The position numbers and the translations under genes are program-made. From Rhizopus sp. PT2906 (taxonomy: Eukaryota; Mucoromycota; Mucoromycetes; Mucorales; Rhizopodaceae): 64,000 nt of DNA. The stretch spans positions 1 to 64,000 of the forward strand of contig JAMYHX010000005.1 in NCBI GenBank assembly GCA_025529335.1, in the 5' to 3' direction. The stretch's first letter is position 1; every line of letters begins with the position of its first letter. Below the pieces are notes generated by a model. It worked only from the letters and a program-made list of their open reading frames with translations, searched no databases and was not told the origin of the DNA. Below, in pieces: positions 12,036 to 22,981 of the stretch.

Positions 12036-13659
12036 GAAAGTTGCATTGTATTATTATTTGTATAGAATTTCCCTCATTTATGTGTACATAATCATTTTCT
12101 ATTTTTTACCAATAAAAAATATAATATAAAAACAGCTCCGTAATTTCCCTAACAAATTAGAAATATTCCATATTTTCCCGTTGATTACCATTGGCTTATG
12201 ATTAAGGGTTCTGGTTTCGCATCGGCACGTGGCGAGAGAAATGTCTGACTTATCATTGGATGTTGCAAAAGGGATTCGTTTAAGGTGATATCATTCTCCA
12301 TGGAGAATTATCAAAAGATTAAATCGGATATAATATAGTTGCATTTCAAATTGGAAAGTCGGAAGTTGCCCCGTTTCATTTCATTACCTTTTTTATACAT
12401 CGGACCCGACCGTTGTCATGTTTACAGTACAGGTACACATTATGGCCTGTTGTTTTTTTATTGTTGTTGACAAGGGGGAGCATTGTATTTTTATTACTTT
12501 ATTAAATTTATAAATAGAGAATGTCATTAAAAAAAGAGACTAAGCTGGATGACTCATCCTAAAGGAGTGGACCCCTTAAGTAGCACGTGCGTTTGAAGAG
12601 ACTTGAGATGTATAATAGGCCATTGGCTGCTGTATTCACATGCTGGTCTTAGATCTTTAAAGATAGCGTTGAATTATTTTTTTTTAATTGTCCCTGGTTG
12701 TTATCTAAGCAATTTTTTTAGAGTCTTGTTCTATTACTAATGAAGACGTTATCGGATATTCTATTTGCTGCGGAAGTGTGTTGATATGTGCTGAATTTAT
12801 TAGAAGGCCCCCCCTCCTCCTGTTTCAGAAGCAATAATACATAATGATGCCTTTATAAAATAGTTTAATTTAAGAATAATATAACGAACTGAGTCTAACT
12901 TACGAATGACTAATTTAGTGTAAACATTCCCTTTATATAGTAGTCATTGATCCTATTGTAATCTCTTGGCTTGGTGGGGAATTTATCATACTAAGAGATT
13001 TGTATTTGAAAAAAAAAAAAAAAAAAGCCATATATGTCCTTATGTATTCTTATCAGATTTTTATTGTTAAAGAGTAGATGAACGTATTGAGTAATATATG
13101 AACTATTTCAAATCAAAAGACGCAGCTGGCATCATTCACTTTATTGACAAAAAAAGAAATAAGTATGCTTTTTTTTTTTTGAAGGCAGCGTAAGCATTGC
13201 TTAAATTACAATTTAGCTGGAGTGCTTAACCAATGCTAGTGTTTATAAAATAGCATGTTGACAATTGCCATAAAATATAAGGTACCATTACTTCTAGCAA
13301 AAGTGATGCTTATGTAAAGAGAGAGAAAGAGAAAGAATAAGAACATCTTTGATTTCTATAGTGATAGGCTGAAGACATACAGTCCTTATTACGATGTATA
13401 CAGTGTAAATGAAGCCACTTTTGTTAAAAACACCTTGCTACCGCTTTTGGCTGCCTATTTCCCGAACGATTCGAACATCTTCACAGAAGGATAACTCAAT
13501 AGTCAACGTGTTTTATTATTATTGATATCCAATCTTGTGAATAATAGAGCTAATGGAGTCGTGAGCGGCTCGAGCAGACAAGAGCGTCAAACGGATCCTG
13601 ACGCGCAAGGGCGCAAGGGGGATTTCAGTGTATATATGTGCGACAACAAGCTTAGCCAG
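12036..13659. other. Intergenic, AT-rich, no gene seen
   Basis: Contains only short ORFs and homopolymer tracts (A run near 13009-13026, T run near 13170-13181) plus a GA-rich tract near 13318-13338. The GC-richer piece at 13550-13640 differs in base composition from its surroundings and abuts the degenerate coding remnants that follow, so it may be part of them. Confidence 0.5.
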
Positions 13660-13669
13660 TTAGTATTCC

Positions 13670-14017
13670 TTATAGAATGCAAGCCCCAGCAATGGCTTTG
13701 TTAAAATGGCAAACTGCTTCAAGGGTTGCCTCGACGAAGCCATCAAGAACTGTATGGACCATTCGGTACTGACGGTATGTGGTCTTCTCTGTGAAAGTGG
13801 GTACCAAAAAAGGAGCAACGAAATAGTAACACAAGATTCCCATGCGGTTTTGTTCGTTATAGATAGTTGATGTAAAGCCTTTGCCATTGATCTCAAGCAC
13901 CATGGCATGTACCGACTGATTGAGATCAGTGCCTTCTACTTGCCCCGCGACTACAACAATTTGGATGTCATGCTTGGTGCGTTTCAAGTCATAAACCAAT
14001 GCTAGGCGAGATCGCAA
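13670..14017 (-). pseudogene. Remnant of an unidentified repetitive protein (C-terminal piece)
   Basis: A 115-codon open frame with protein-like composition, including RLALVYDLKRTKHDIQ, VHAMVLEINGKGFTSTIYN and HTVLDGFVEATLEAVCHFNK. It has no ATG start in context: the frame opens at a TTG. The upstream minus strand is non-coding, and coding-like sequence immediately beyond it (from 14059) lies on the opposite strand. I therefore read it as a displaced 3' fragment of a larger gene. I have a weak impression of similar proteins occurring in many copies in Mucorales genomes, but cannot name the family. Confidence 0.4.
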
Positions 14018-14058
14018 TGAAAGAGAGAGTAGAGATATGGATCATAACCTATTATTTT

Positions 14059-14785
14059 AGAAAATTGTCATGGAAGCAGCGAAAGCATGCAAAGAAACAA
14101 TTCAACGAGACGGCAATGACGATGACATGTGTCTGCCATCATTTGTCCCTCCAGTCCGACTTGCCGAAGACCAGATAAGTGTCGATTGAAATTTATATTA
14201 TCCTTTTAACGTCGCAATGTTAGTTCAAGTCCCTGCTGCAGAATTTGGATCCTGTGAGACTTGCTCGCGCTGCCCAAAAACTTGACTTTTCGAAGCGTTG
14301 GTCTTTTTTTTTTTTTTTTTTTTTTTTTGAATAAATTGCCAGTTCAAGTTTTTCTTATTTGAAAAGTTACTTTCATGAACGGATCGTCATGGCCGCATCT
14401 TCAGCCGTTATCCTGAGTATTTTCACTGAGCATCATCTGTATTGTAAAAATGTAAAGAGCTGGGGATGTCTTTCAGGTGATGATGTCCAGAGTATGGGTG
14501 GACGCGAAGGTACACAGCATGGAGCAATATGTTGACTAGATGACGAACCTCAGCCAAATAAGCTTGATCAACAACTTTTTGAGTATCAAAGATATTTCAC
14601 ATAACTCAAGAATGACTCTTTCTGTGGATGTGATGAGTCATAGACAAGTTTGATCAGATGACTGGTAGGCGAGTTAATGGGCATCAATGGATGAAGCTAC
14701 CGGCGGTGATTCTCCTTGTATCCTTACAACTAACAAACTATAGGCTAATCTGTTTGTAACAAGAAAACGAACTGGCATGGCTGTC

Positions 14786-14819
<34 letters not shown>

Positions 14820-15280
14820 CAGGGATTAACAAGTCATTTACAAACGGTGAAAGCAAGCATCAATTTCATATTTTCTTTTTTTTTTTTTGTATTCTTTGCC
14901 TGTTACAATCTTATCATGTGTAAAAATGAAATGAAAGGCACGACTATCTGATCACCTTGGCTGTGAACCGGTCATCGGAGACAATGATTGACAAAATGGT
15001 CAGTTCAGTCAAGAGAGTGCGGCTGATAATGGAAGATTTTGCAGATCTTTCCACTAATGTAAAAGATCTACGGCGCTTCATCAAAATCAACAAGAAAGTT
15101 TCCGAGGTGGTGGCAGATATTGTCCACAAGATGGAAATATACAGTCGACATGAAATCGTTTCGTATGTTTTTTTCGGTTCATCACGAATACTAGAAAGTG
15201 TCTCACCCCATCCTTTTGCTATTTTCTTAAGAATTATGCAGTATATTTCTACAAGAGTAGTGCCGATAGATTACGCTTAA
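14059..15280 (+). pseudogene. Eroded multi-exon gene of unidentified family
   Basis: Several stretches on this strand read like protein. They are KIVMEAAKACKETIQRDGN from 14059, SLLQNLDPVRLARAAQKLDF near 14240-14290, AVILSIFTEHHLYCKNVKSW and SMGGREGTQHGA near 14400-14520, and a 107-codon frame from 14957 that includes RLIMEDFADLSTNVKDLRRF. Between them are stop codons, frame changes and two T runs of 20 or more bases (about 14308-14328 and 14788-14813). This pattern suggests a decayed gene and not a working one. No domain was recognised. Together with the minus-strand fragment at 13670-14017 it could come from one rearranged locus. Confidence 0.4.
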
Positions 15281-15904
15281 TTCAAAACTTGGTCCTTTGT
15301 GATCTGTGTCTCGTTTGATGTGCTATCAAGAATGAAAAACTGGGAAATTAAAATTCAGGTACCAGTGCGCGTATGTATATGAATGAGATTAGCAATGGTT
15401 TCGATTATAGGCATATCAATAGTGCTCTAATTGGTCAAGTATACAGTTGATGGGGGAATGGAATAATCATGACGTTTTCTAACGATCTCTGTTTATGAAC
15501 AAATCATTTTCCCTGTTGAGATCTTTAACTAGGGACACACCAATCCACTGTCTCTGTTTGGTGAGACCCCTTTTTTGTTGACCCAATCTATCTGAGTTTA
15601 ATAAGGGTTTTACTCTAAAAGAAAATTAATTGGTGTATCTCCATGCTTTAACAAGCGTCTCTATTTATTGTTTGAAAAAGAGAAAAGGGAGCATATAGTG
15701 TTCCTACTGTTTATCCTATTTAGTATTACCGTGTTTACTTTGTGACCGTTGTAGATGGCCAGGTCATCAGTGACGTCCAGCTTCGGAGTTATTTAAATTT
15801 CTCTGTCTCTGTCTTTCTCTCTTTTTTTTTTTTTTTTTTTTTTTCCCTTTTAATCACTCATTTATAATTACATTTTCATTCTACATAAAATAATATACAT
15901 TCAT
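15281..15904. other. Spacer and promoter upstream of the Cut8 homologue
   Basis: No coding signal. There is a long T tract at about 15823-15844 in the plus strand some 60 bases before the start codon, of the kind seen in front of many genes in this window. An imperfect inverted repeat (ACACCAAT near 15538 and ATTGGTGT near 15631) is too short to call an element. Confidence 0.5.
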
Positions 15905-17013
15905 ATGCACAGCTTAAACACAAGTGAATACTCTCGAGGTAGTTTTAAAAAAGAGATAAAGAAAAACAAGCCTGATAAATATATATATAAAATAGGTCGT
16001 AAAAGAAGAAATTCAGAAGATGAAGAAATGGACGACATTTCACATCGATCATTATTAGCAGCTAGAAAGGAATTAAAGAAACATAAATCAATTCAAAAAC
16101 GAACAGCGAGAATAGCCATTCTAGGTAAAATAGGACAATAAAGAAAAGGATAATATAAGCTAATATTAATGTACAGAAACAATGGAGAAGGAGGCTCTAA
16201 TTCATATTATTCAAAACTTTTTACATAAGCAACCTGAACTGATACGAGACGTCATGACTTATATTCCAGAACCTACGATTGCTTCAGCTATGAATGTATT
16301 ATTGGACATGGAAAAGAAATTTATTAATAGCTTCCCATTTAATAAGCATGGTCCAGGCAGAGATGATTATACATTTTCAAGAGTGAGAGAACCCTTGGCA
16401 GACTTGATTGTAAGTTTGATATTTAAATGACATTTTTACTTATTTTAATAACAGGATACACTTGTTCGATATGCAAATCATTTTACATCACCTCGAGTAT
16501 TCCCTACCACCACATTCACTTTCCTTGATTACGCAGCACATATCGCTCATCGATTGCCTGTTTGGGATAATGAGAGTAAGTTTGATAATAGAGTATTATA
16601 GATTGATTGCTAATCTCTCTTTGTTTAAACAGATCATAATAGACTGAAACAAAACTTGTATCAACAATTAAATGAGTTTTGGAAAACGGCTATTCAGTCT
16701 ACTGCATCCAAATTACGTGAAGGTGAAATTTATAGTCCCGAATCAGTTAGCGAATGGGCAAAGAGGCAAGGCTTTTTTTTTTATAATATGCATATTATAC
16801 TGACTTCTTTTATATAGCCTGGCTCAACATGATAGCTTCACAGGTGGATTTTATTTTACAGAATCTGTGCATGAATTTACTAGGCAACTAGGCTTTATGA
16901 TTGGTTTAACTACTGCCAATGATCTTGAAGATAAAGCAGCAACGCCCGTGTGCCATCTTGCTCCTTTAGAAACCACCTTTACTTCGACCTCTGTTGTAGG
17001 TGATAGAAGATAA
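15905..17013 (+). CDS. Cut8/STS1 nuclear proteasome tether
   Basis: Cut8 (Sts1 in budding yeast) anchors 26S proteasomes in the nucleus. Five exons (15905-16124, 16177-16409, 16455-16575, 16633-16765, 16818-17013) join in frame to 300 residues. The N-terminus carries a basic, acidic-flanked motif GRKRRNSEDEEMDD and a Lys-rich segment, as expected for the lysine-dependent turnover and nuclear targeting of Cut8. The conserved domain runs from IIQNFLHKQPELIRDVM through FPFNKHGPGRDDYTFSRVR, SPRVFPTTTFTFLDYAAHIA and GFMIGLTTANDLEDKA. The fourth intron can be spliced in frame only with a GC donor (AAGAG then GCAAG), an uncommon but known class. The start codon precedes the NLS. Symbol left blank because naming differs among fungi. 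Confidence 0.85.
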
Positions 17014-17206
17014 GCAATAATAATATTTCTTTTTATGGAACAAACACAATTGATACAAGCATACACACACAAACACACAAACAAACGGCATTCCTTTATT
17101 ATATATCTTTCCCTTTTTATTTTATGAACTAAAACATTCAATTTTTAAGCTGAGTTTTATTTGTGGGTAATAGGAGCCATTTTTCTTGGCAAAAGGTGGC
17201 TTGATC

Positions 17207-17216
17207 TATATAAAAG
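17207..17216 (+). promoter_or_regulatory. TATA box of the kinase gene
   Basis: TATATAAAAG lies 40 bases upstream of the kinase start codon, in a 242-base spacer after the Cut8 gene, and is the best TATA match in that spacer. Confidence 0.5.
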
Positions 17217-17255
17217 TGTGGCTCATCCGTTTTTATACTATTGCTTTCTTTTTAA

Positions 17256-18775
17256 ATGTCTAATTCACCTTCGCCTAGCACATCAAAGCGAAAGAGCCAT
17301 ATTGTAGTTGAGACATTGGGTGCAACCACGTCAGAAACTGAAGAAGGTCTCCGCAAGATCAACAATTACTTACTTAAGAAGGAAATTGGTCGAGGTGCCT
17401 TTGGTACAGTTCATCTAGGCATTGATGAAATAACTAAAAAAGAATATGTAAACTATTTTATAATTTTACCATCGGCCAAAAAATTGATATATCTTCTTTT
17501 AGGCTATCAAAGAGTTTAGCAAATCACGGTTACGAAAAAAGGAACAAATGGACCAGTTTCGTCGTTCAGGGCCGCGACGACGTTTAGCCGGTTTAGGCGT
17601 CAATCGCCAACAGGCAGTCAAGGGAACCGAGAATCCACTGGATCTTGTTCGTGGTGAAATTGCCATTTTGAAGAAACTAGATCACCCTCACGTTGTTCGT
17701 CTGTTTGAGGTCTTGGATGACCCCTCGGGTGACTCACTTTATATGGGTTAGGTATTCCTCTTTTCTCTTGATCCTTCGTTTTTTTTTCTGACTTTACATG
17801 CTCGCATAGTGTTTGAAATGATGCATAAGGGTGTTCTTATGAATATCGAGGCTGATCAAGTAGCCACGCCCTATTCAGTTGATGTGGCCAGACGCTACTT
17901 TAAAGAGATGATGCTGGGTATCGAATACTGTAAGTTATAAATGCTTTATTATAAGATGGTATTGATCATTATTCTATAGTGCACGCAAATGATATTGTTC
18001 ATCGTGATATCAAACCAGATAACTTGCTCATCTCCAAAGATGATGTGCTCAAAATTGTCGATTTCGGTGTCTCTGAAATGTTTGTCAAGGGCAATGACAG
18101 ATTGAAGAAATCAGCAGGCAGTCCAGCATTTATGGCACCTGAGCTCTGTGTGGCTCGACATGGTGAAGTGTCTGGAAAGGCGGCAGATATCTGGTCCATG
18201 GGTGTCACGCTTTACTGCTTGATCTATGGTAAAACACCATTCATGAGCAGTAATATCATAGAACTCTATGAACAGATCAAGGAAGCGCCGTAAGTCGTTT
18301 CTGTTTGTTTATTATTCAAAACTAACATTCAGTTAGAATTGAGCATGGAGATGATATAGATGTCAACTTGCGTGATCTGTTTGAGAGGATCCTTGATAGG
18401 AATCCAGAAACACGTATTACTATGAAAGAACTTCGTGTATGTGCTTTTTATAATACTTTTATTCTTATTCTTATATATATTTCCTCTCATTAGAATCATC
18501 CTTGGGTAACTAACGATGGCACAGAAACTATGATATCTGAAGAAGACAACTGCAACATTGTATCTGATGTCACAGATGAAGAAATGAAGAATGCGATCAA
18601 GAGTATTGCTAGCTTATATGTAGTGGTAAGCTTCTTTCTTTTTTTTTGGCAAGTACGTCTCTTGACTCTTTTTTATTTATAGATGAAAGCTGTCAGCAAG
18701 TTCAAGCGTCATTCACGTTCCTTGTCTCAGCAACAGACTGAATTGCATGAAAAACTACAGGATTTACATGTTTAA
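17256..18775 (+). CDS. CaMKK/SAK1-like Ser/Thr protein kinase
   Basis: Seven exons (17256-17447, 17503-17746, 17810-17929, 17980-18289, 18337-18436, 18494-18625, 18683-18775) give 396 residues. Kinase motifs are in order: GRGAFGTVHLG loop, AIKEFSK lysine, the long basic insert RRSGPRRRLAGLGVNR typical of CaMKK, EIAILKKLDHPHVVRL, HRDIKPDN catalytic loop, DFGVSEMF, and GSPAFMAPEL activation segment. The insert after the ATP-binding lysine and the DFGVSE / AGSPAFMAPEL pair are characteristic of calmodulin-dependent kinase kinases and the yeast SNF1-activating kinases Sak1, Tos3 and Elm1. The likely role is therefore phosphorylating the SNF1/AMPK or CaMK activation loop. The C-terminal extension is short (about 60 residues), with no obvious calmodulin-binding site that I could define. 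It converges on CWC21, with 98 bases between the stops. Confidence 0.9.
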
Positions 18776-18873
18776 AGCATCTTAATAAACCATTCCCCCC
18801 GTTTTTTGATATCAATATATAATTATATATAAACATTAATCTGATTGCAAAATGTTCTCGAAGAGTTTATTCT

Positions 18874-19450
18874 TTAACGAAATGCTGCACCGTCTGCACG
18901 ATCTTCCTTGATCCTAAGTGCTCGTCTCATCTTTTCTAATTCTTTTTCTTTGGCTGCGGCTAATTCATGAACGTCATGTTCTTTTAATCTATAGATTGCA
19001 TAAATAACGGCATACACACACACACAAAGAGTCCTTACTTTTTAGCGTCAATAGGCTGTGACTCTTGCAGTAGTTTTTCTCTTAATTCTTCAACTCTTGT
19101 TTCAATCTCTTCGTCATCCACTCTATAATAAAATGAGACACTTGTCTAGATGCATATTGAACAATTACCCTTCGTCTTCAAGCTTGATGCGTAGTTCCAT
19201 GCACTTGACTTCTACTTGTCTCTTTCGGTTGTGTTCGAGAATAGCTGCATTTGCCTTTTTCAACTTGGGTCCTGATTCTTCCTTGAGTTCGTCTTTTCGC
19301 TGTGGAGGTGGTTTAACAAATGATAAATTCCTTGTGACATATCCGTTTGTGCCTAAATGAATGGTATTGTTGATTATACTATTATTATACATGAACGCAC
19401 ACACACATACCAGATCCTCTAGGTGTTGTCAATCCAATGCCGTTGTACAT
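18874..19450 (-). CDS. CWC21: Pre-mRNA splicing factor CWC21 (cwf21/SRRM2 N-terminal type)
   Basis: Cwc21 is a small spliceosome component that contacts Prp8 and Snu114 near the catalytic centre; its animal counterpart is the N-terminus of SRRM2/SRm300. Four exons encode about 130 residues. The diagnostic N-terminus MYNGIGLTTPRGSGTNGYV is complete once the first intron, which splits the Gly codon between exons 1 and 2, is removed. NLSFVKPPP follows, then the cwf21 helical hairpin with KKANAAILEHNRKRQVEVKC and VDDEEIETRVEELREKL. The gene ends with a charged coiled helix KEHDVHELAAAKEKELEKMR. Size and ends match fungal homologues. Its start faces the CTNNBL1 start across 141 bases. Confidence 0.93.
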
Positions 19451-19591
19451 TTTATATTGATTAAATAGGAGGAAAAAAGAAGAGAGAAAGAGAGAAAAAA
19501 AAAAAAAGAGAAAGTCTCTCTTTTAAAAACTCAGAACTCTCAACAGTGAACCTTTTTTTTTTTCCTTATAGACACATAATCAATACATATA
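19451..19591. promoter_or_regulatory. Shared divergent promoter of CWC21 and CTNNBL1
   Basis: Only 141 bases separate the two start codons, which point away from each other, so both promoters and leaders must fit here. The segment is strongly strand-asymmetric: GA-rich with A runs toward CWC21 (19470-19513), T-rich toward CTNNBL1 (19553-19564). No TATA box was evident. Confidence 0.55.
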
Positions 19592-21773
19592 ATGAATATT
19601 GACGATATCTTCAAGGTGCGTAAAAGAACCACACATTCATTAAAAACTAATCAATTCAATATAGATTCCAGCTATTCCAGCCGGTCGTAACAAACGAAAG
19701 ATGCCAGAGACACCTTCTGTAGACTTCTTTGACAAATACAAAGATAGTTCGGAAATGGCTGAACCTTCACAGAAACGACAACACATGGAAGTAGAGCAAC
19801 AACAAGAAGAAGAAGAAGAACAAGTCTTTGAGCAGGACGACGAAGAAGGGGGTCGTTTCTTTGGTGGTGGTTTGACTAGTGAGCAGCACGATATCTTGGA
19901 TCTCGTTGACCAGTACGACGCCGAAGAGGTAGTCATGACAACATAAAATAGCAAATATATACAAATATATACTCATTCTTCTTCTAATAGGCAGAGACAC
20001 TAGATGCCAGTACAGTGAAAAAGATGATTTTGAAATTTGAAAAGGCCATCAACAAAAATCAGGAAATGCGCGTCCGATATGCTGATCAACCTGAAAAGTT
20101 TATGGAATCAGAAGCTGACTTGGACGAGGAAATCAAAAACTTGTTGGCATTGACTGAGGCCCCTGAACTGTACACAGAATTGATTCAACTTGGCACGGTC
20201 ACTTCGCTTCTGTCGTTACTTAGTCACGACAATACGGATATTGCAATTGATACGATTGACGTGATTAACGAGTTGATTGATGAGGATGTAGGAACAACAG
20301 AGGACCAATTGGAACGATCAGAACAGGTTCAAAACGCGATTAAAGCCCTAGTTGAAGCTATGGTAAAGAAAGAAAACAAAACAGTAGTATAAGAGTTAAC
20401 GTTTGTACATAGTTGGAAAACGAAATGCTTCAATTGCTCGTACAAAACTTGAATCGATTAGATGAGAAGGAAGAAGCAGATCGACAGGGCGTGTTCAAGG
20501 TATTGGGCATCTTTGAAAGTATCGTGTCTTTGGATCCAAAATATGCAGAAAATATTGCATTAAAGACAGAAGCGTTGACTTGGTTACTGAACAGAATCCA
20601 AAACAAGAGCTTTGATGCCAATATAGCTTATGCCAGTGAAATACTGTCAATTCTTTTACAGGATAGCAGAGGTACGCTTTCTATAAACATAAGAAGGAAA
20701 AAAAAAACTCACGTGTATAAAGATATTCGTCTGAAAGTCGGTGAATTGGATGGTGTTGATATTCTTCTAAGAGCTCTTTCGGTAAGGCCTTTCTTTAATG
20801 ATTTATCGAATGAGGATGTTCAACCTTGCTTCAATATAGGCTTATAGAAAAAAAGATGCCTCTTCGGAAGATGAGTCAGAGATGGTAGAAAACTTTTTCA
20901 ATTCACTATGCTCGCTCTTGAACGAGCCAGAAAACAAGGATCGATTCTTGGATTCTGAAGGCATTGAGCTCATGGTCATCATGCTAAAGTAATGCACAAG
21001 CATATATATATGTACGCAATTCTAATGATCCATTCTGTATCTAGAGAAAAAACATTGTCTCGCGTTCGTGCGGTCAAGGTTCTTAATTATGCACTCAGTG
21101 GTGAAAATGGTCGAGAAAGATGTATGCGATTTGTCGAGGTCTCAGGATTGAAATATCTGTTTCCTCTATTCATGGGCAAGGTTGGACTTATACCAAAGAT
21201 AATATGAGAATTAAAAAGAGAATAACCTATTCTTTTGTATAGGGAAATAAAAAGCTAAAGAAGACTCACCATAGTGCTTTTAGCGAATCAGAAGATGAAG
21301 AACATATCACTTGTATCATTTTATCACTACTGCGAAACTTGGCACATGGCGATGTGCAAAGAATGCGAGTCGTGTTGAAGTTCACTGAAGATGATTACGA
21401 AAAAGTAGACCGTCTGATCGAAATGAAAGATCAGTATGAAAAGAGAGACAACCAAGTCAGAGAAGACCTCGAACATGCTAAAAAGACACTAAGTGAAGAA
21501 GATTATGAAGAATTTGAGGCCGATTTCTATATTAGACGTTTAGATGCTGGCTTATTTACCCTTCAGCGTGTTTGTTTGCTCATTGCAGCCTTGAGCGAGG
21601 AATCAGAAGGTGTTCGTGAAAAGGCTCAAATGCTGTTGAAACGTAACGGACAGGATATGCTCAGTGTATTTAAGATTATTGAAGAAGAAACAGCGCTTAT
21701 GGCCGATTTTATTCATCTACGTAATATGGCTAAAGGTACCAATGCTACGACAGAAACAAAAGAGACAGAGTGA
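19592..21773 (+). CDS. CTNNBL1: Beta-catenin-like protein 1 (CTNNBL1) homologue
   Basis: CTNNBL1 is an armadillo-fold nuclear protein of the Prp19/CDC5L spliceosomal complex. About nine exons, beginning 19592-19615, 19665-19928 and 19991-20362, encode it. The N-terminus has MNIDDIFK, then PAGRNKRKMPETP, a basic cluster in the position of the nuclear localisation signal, followed by a Glu-rich segment and GGGLTSEQHDILDLVDQYDA. The ARM region includes EIKNLLALTEAPELYTELI, VTSLLSLLSHDNTDIAIDTI, VINELIDEDV and LSRVRAVKVLNYALSG. The C-terminal capping region includes RLDAGLFTLQRVCLLIAALS. Length and order match the family from end to end. Intron positions were chosen to keep this order in frame. 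Confidence 0.93.
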
Positions 21774-22314
21774 ATTGGTAACGATGAATAAAAAAGATTT
21801 GCATATACATCTACTGTGTCTCTCTGTATAGACGTTTTTTATACCTGTTTTATCGACTTGACACAAATAAAGTAATTCAATAATGAAATGAACAAAGTAG
21901 CCCCTTTCTTATTTATCAGATATTTCACATTGACATGATCAAGCTTGATACTTTAGCCTAATTAAAGGTTACGTTTTGTCATTGTTTCAGGGGGAAAAAT
22001 GAATTGATACTCATAGCTGTCATCACTCAATTATTATCCTGCTTATGAGTTAAATGGTCTATTTTTTCCTTCTGAAAGGGGACACAAACACTTTTTCTAC
22101 AAGTGATCTTTGGCGTAAGACATTCACCATCCTTTGTAACAGAGCTATTCTATTGCCACTTGGTGTTTTTGACTTTCTGCAATAACCAACAATCATACAT
22201 TCATCATTTTTTAATTGACTTACGTATGCATGATGTCTTGGTATTGTGTCTATAATGTTGTTTGCAAGATCAACTACAAAACTGGAGTTAATTTATTTTG
22301 TTTATCTTGCAATG
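21774..22314. other. Intergenic, nothing recognised
   Basis: AT-rich spacer between the convergent ends of CTNNBL1 and the orphan gene on the other strand. No ORF of note and no repeat beyond short homopolymers. Confidence 0.55.
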
Positions 22315-22851
22315 TCATTTACGAGCTTTACCATAATAGGCCATGTCTAAAACGTACAAACAGCGCCTTCTTATCTTTTCGTTTCCTACGTTTCCTTTTA
22401 CAGCTTTATGTTCTGGCTCATCTGATAAAAGGTCAACGTTTTGTTTGTTCAACCATTGGTTGAATGCCAAAGGTGTAGTTTTGTCAAAATTATTTGTAAA
22501 CGTCCAAACAGCTTCTAAAGTTTCTTTATCATAAACATAGTTTAACTTGTATTGAGAGTCTGGAGAAGATTTTATTTTTGGCCGATATGCATAGTTTATA
22601 AAATCTACAATTTGCGCGCCACTGTCTATATTTTAATGTTATTAACAACGATTTCATTTCTCGCATTTATTTTTACTTACAAGATATCTTTCTTTTCATT
22701 TTTATTATCTTCAGTTTCTACATGTTTTTTTTTGCATTTCTTCTCTTGATTTGTACAGGTTGTATAGATTTGGAGTACCAAATATTCGCGCTTCACAAAC
22801 AATCTCTGGTTCATTTGGATTGTTTCTGTAACAAATTTCAACTTCCTCCAT
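22315..22851 (-). CDS. Orphan small protein, probably two exons
   Basis: A 307-base exon (22621-22315) is open and protein-like, with the phrases GAQIVDFINYAYRPKIKS, YVYDKETLEAVWTFTNN and TTPLAFNQWLNKQNV, and ends RRRCLYVLDMAYYGKARK. It joins in frame through a consensus intron (GTAAGT..ACAG, 22680-22622) to an upstream exon. That exon is rich in Lys and Glu (KKKHVETEDNKNEKK) and can start at an internal ATG (MNQRLFVKREYLV). A second ATG at 22851 begins an overlapping frame (MEEVEICYRNNPNE) that does not connect. I do not recognise the family. The exon-intron logic suggests a real or recently lost gene of about 140 residues, and it sits next to a MITE. Confidence 0.4.
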
Positions 22852-22981
22852 CTTTGCTACTCTTTCAGTATATATTTTAACGTTCTCTTTGTTAAATTTT
22901 TTGCAATAAAAAAATGCAATATGCTTCTTCGCGAGAGACGGTGTTCATTTTAGACTGAAAAATAAAAAATGCGAAGGGAAA

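Noticed and set aside
15533..15645. Imperfect inverted repeat ACACCAAT / ATTGGTGT
   Set aside because: Only eight bases match exactly, without flanking duplication; expected by chance in AT-rich DNA.
15905..21773. A dedicated functional cluster of splicing and proteasome genes
   Set aside because: The neighbours (Cut8, kinase, CWC21, CTNNBL1) have unrelated roles apart from the last pair; ordinary gene-dense order explains it.
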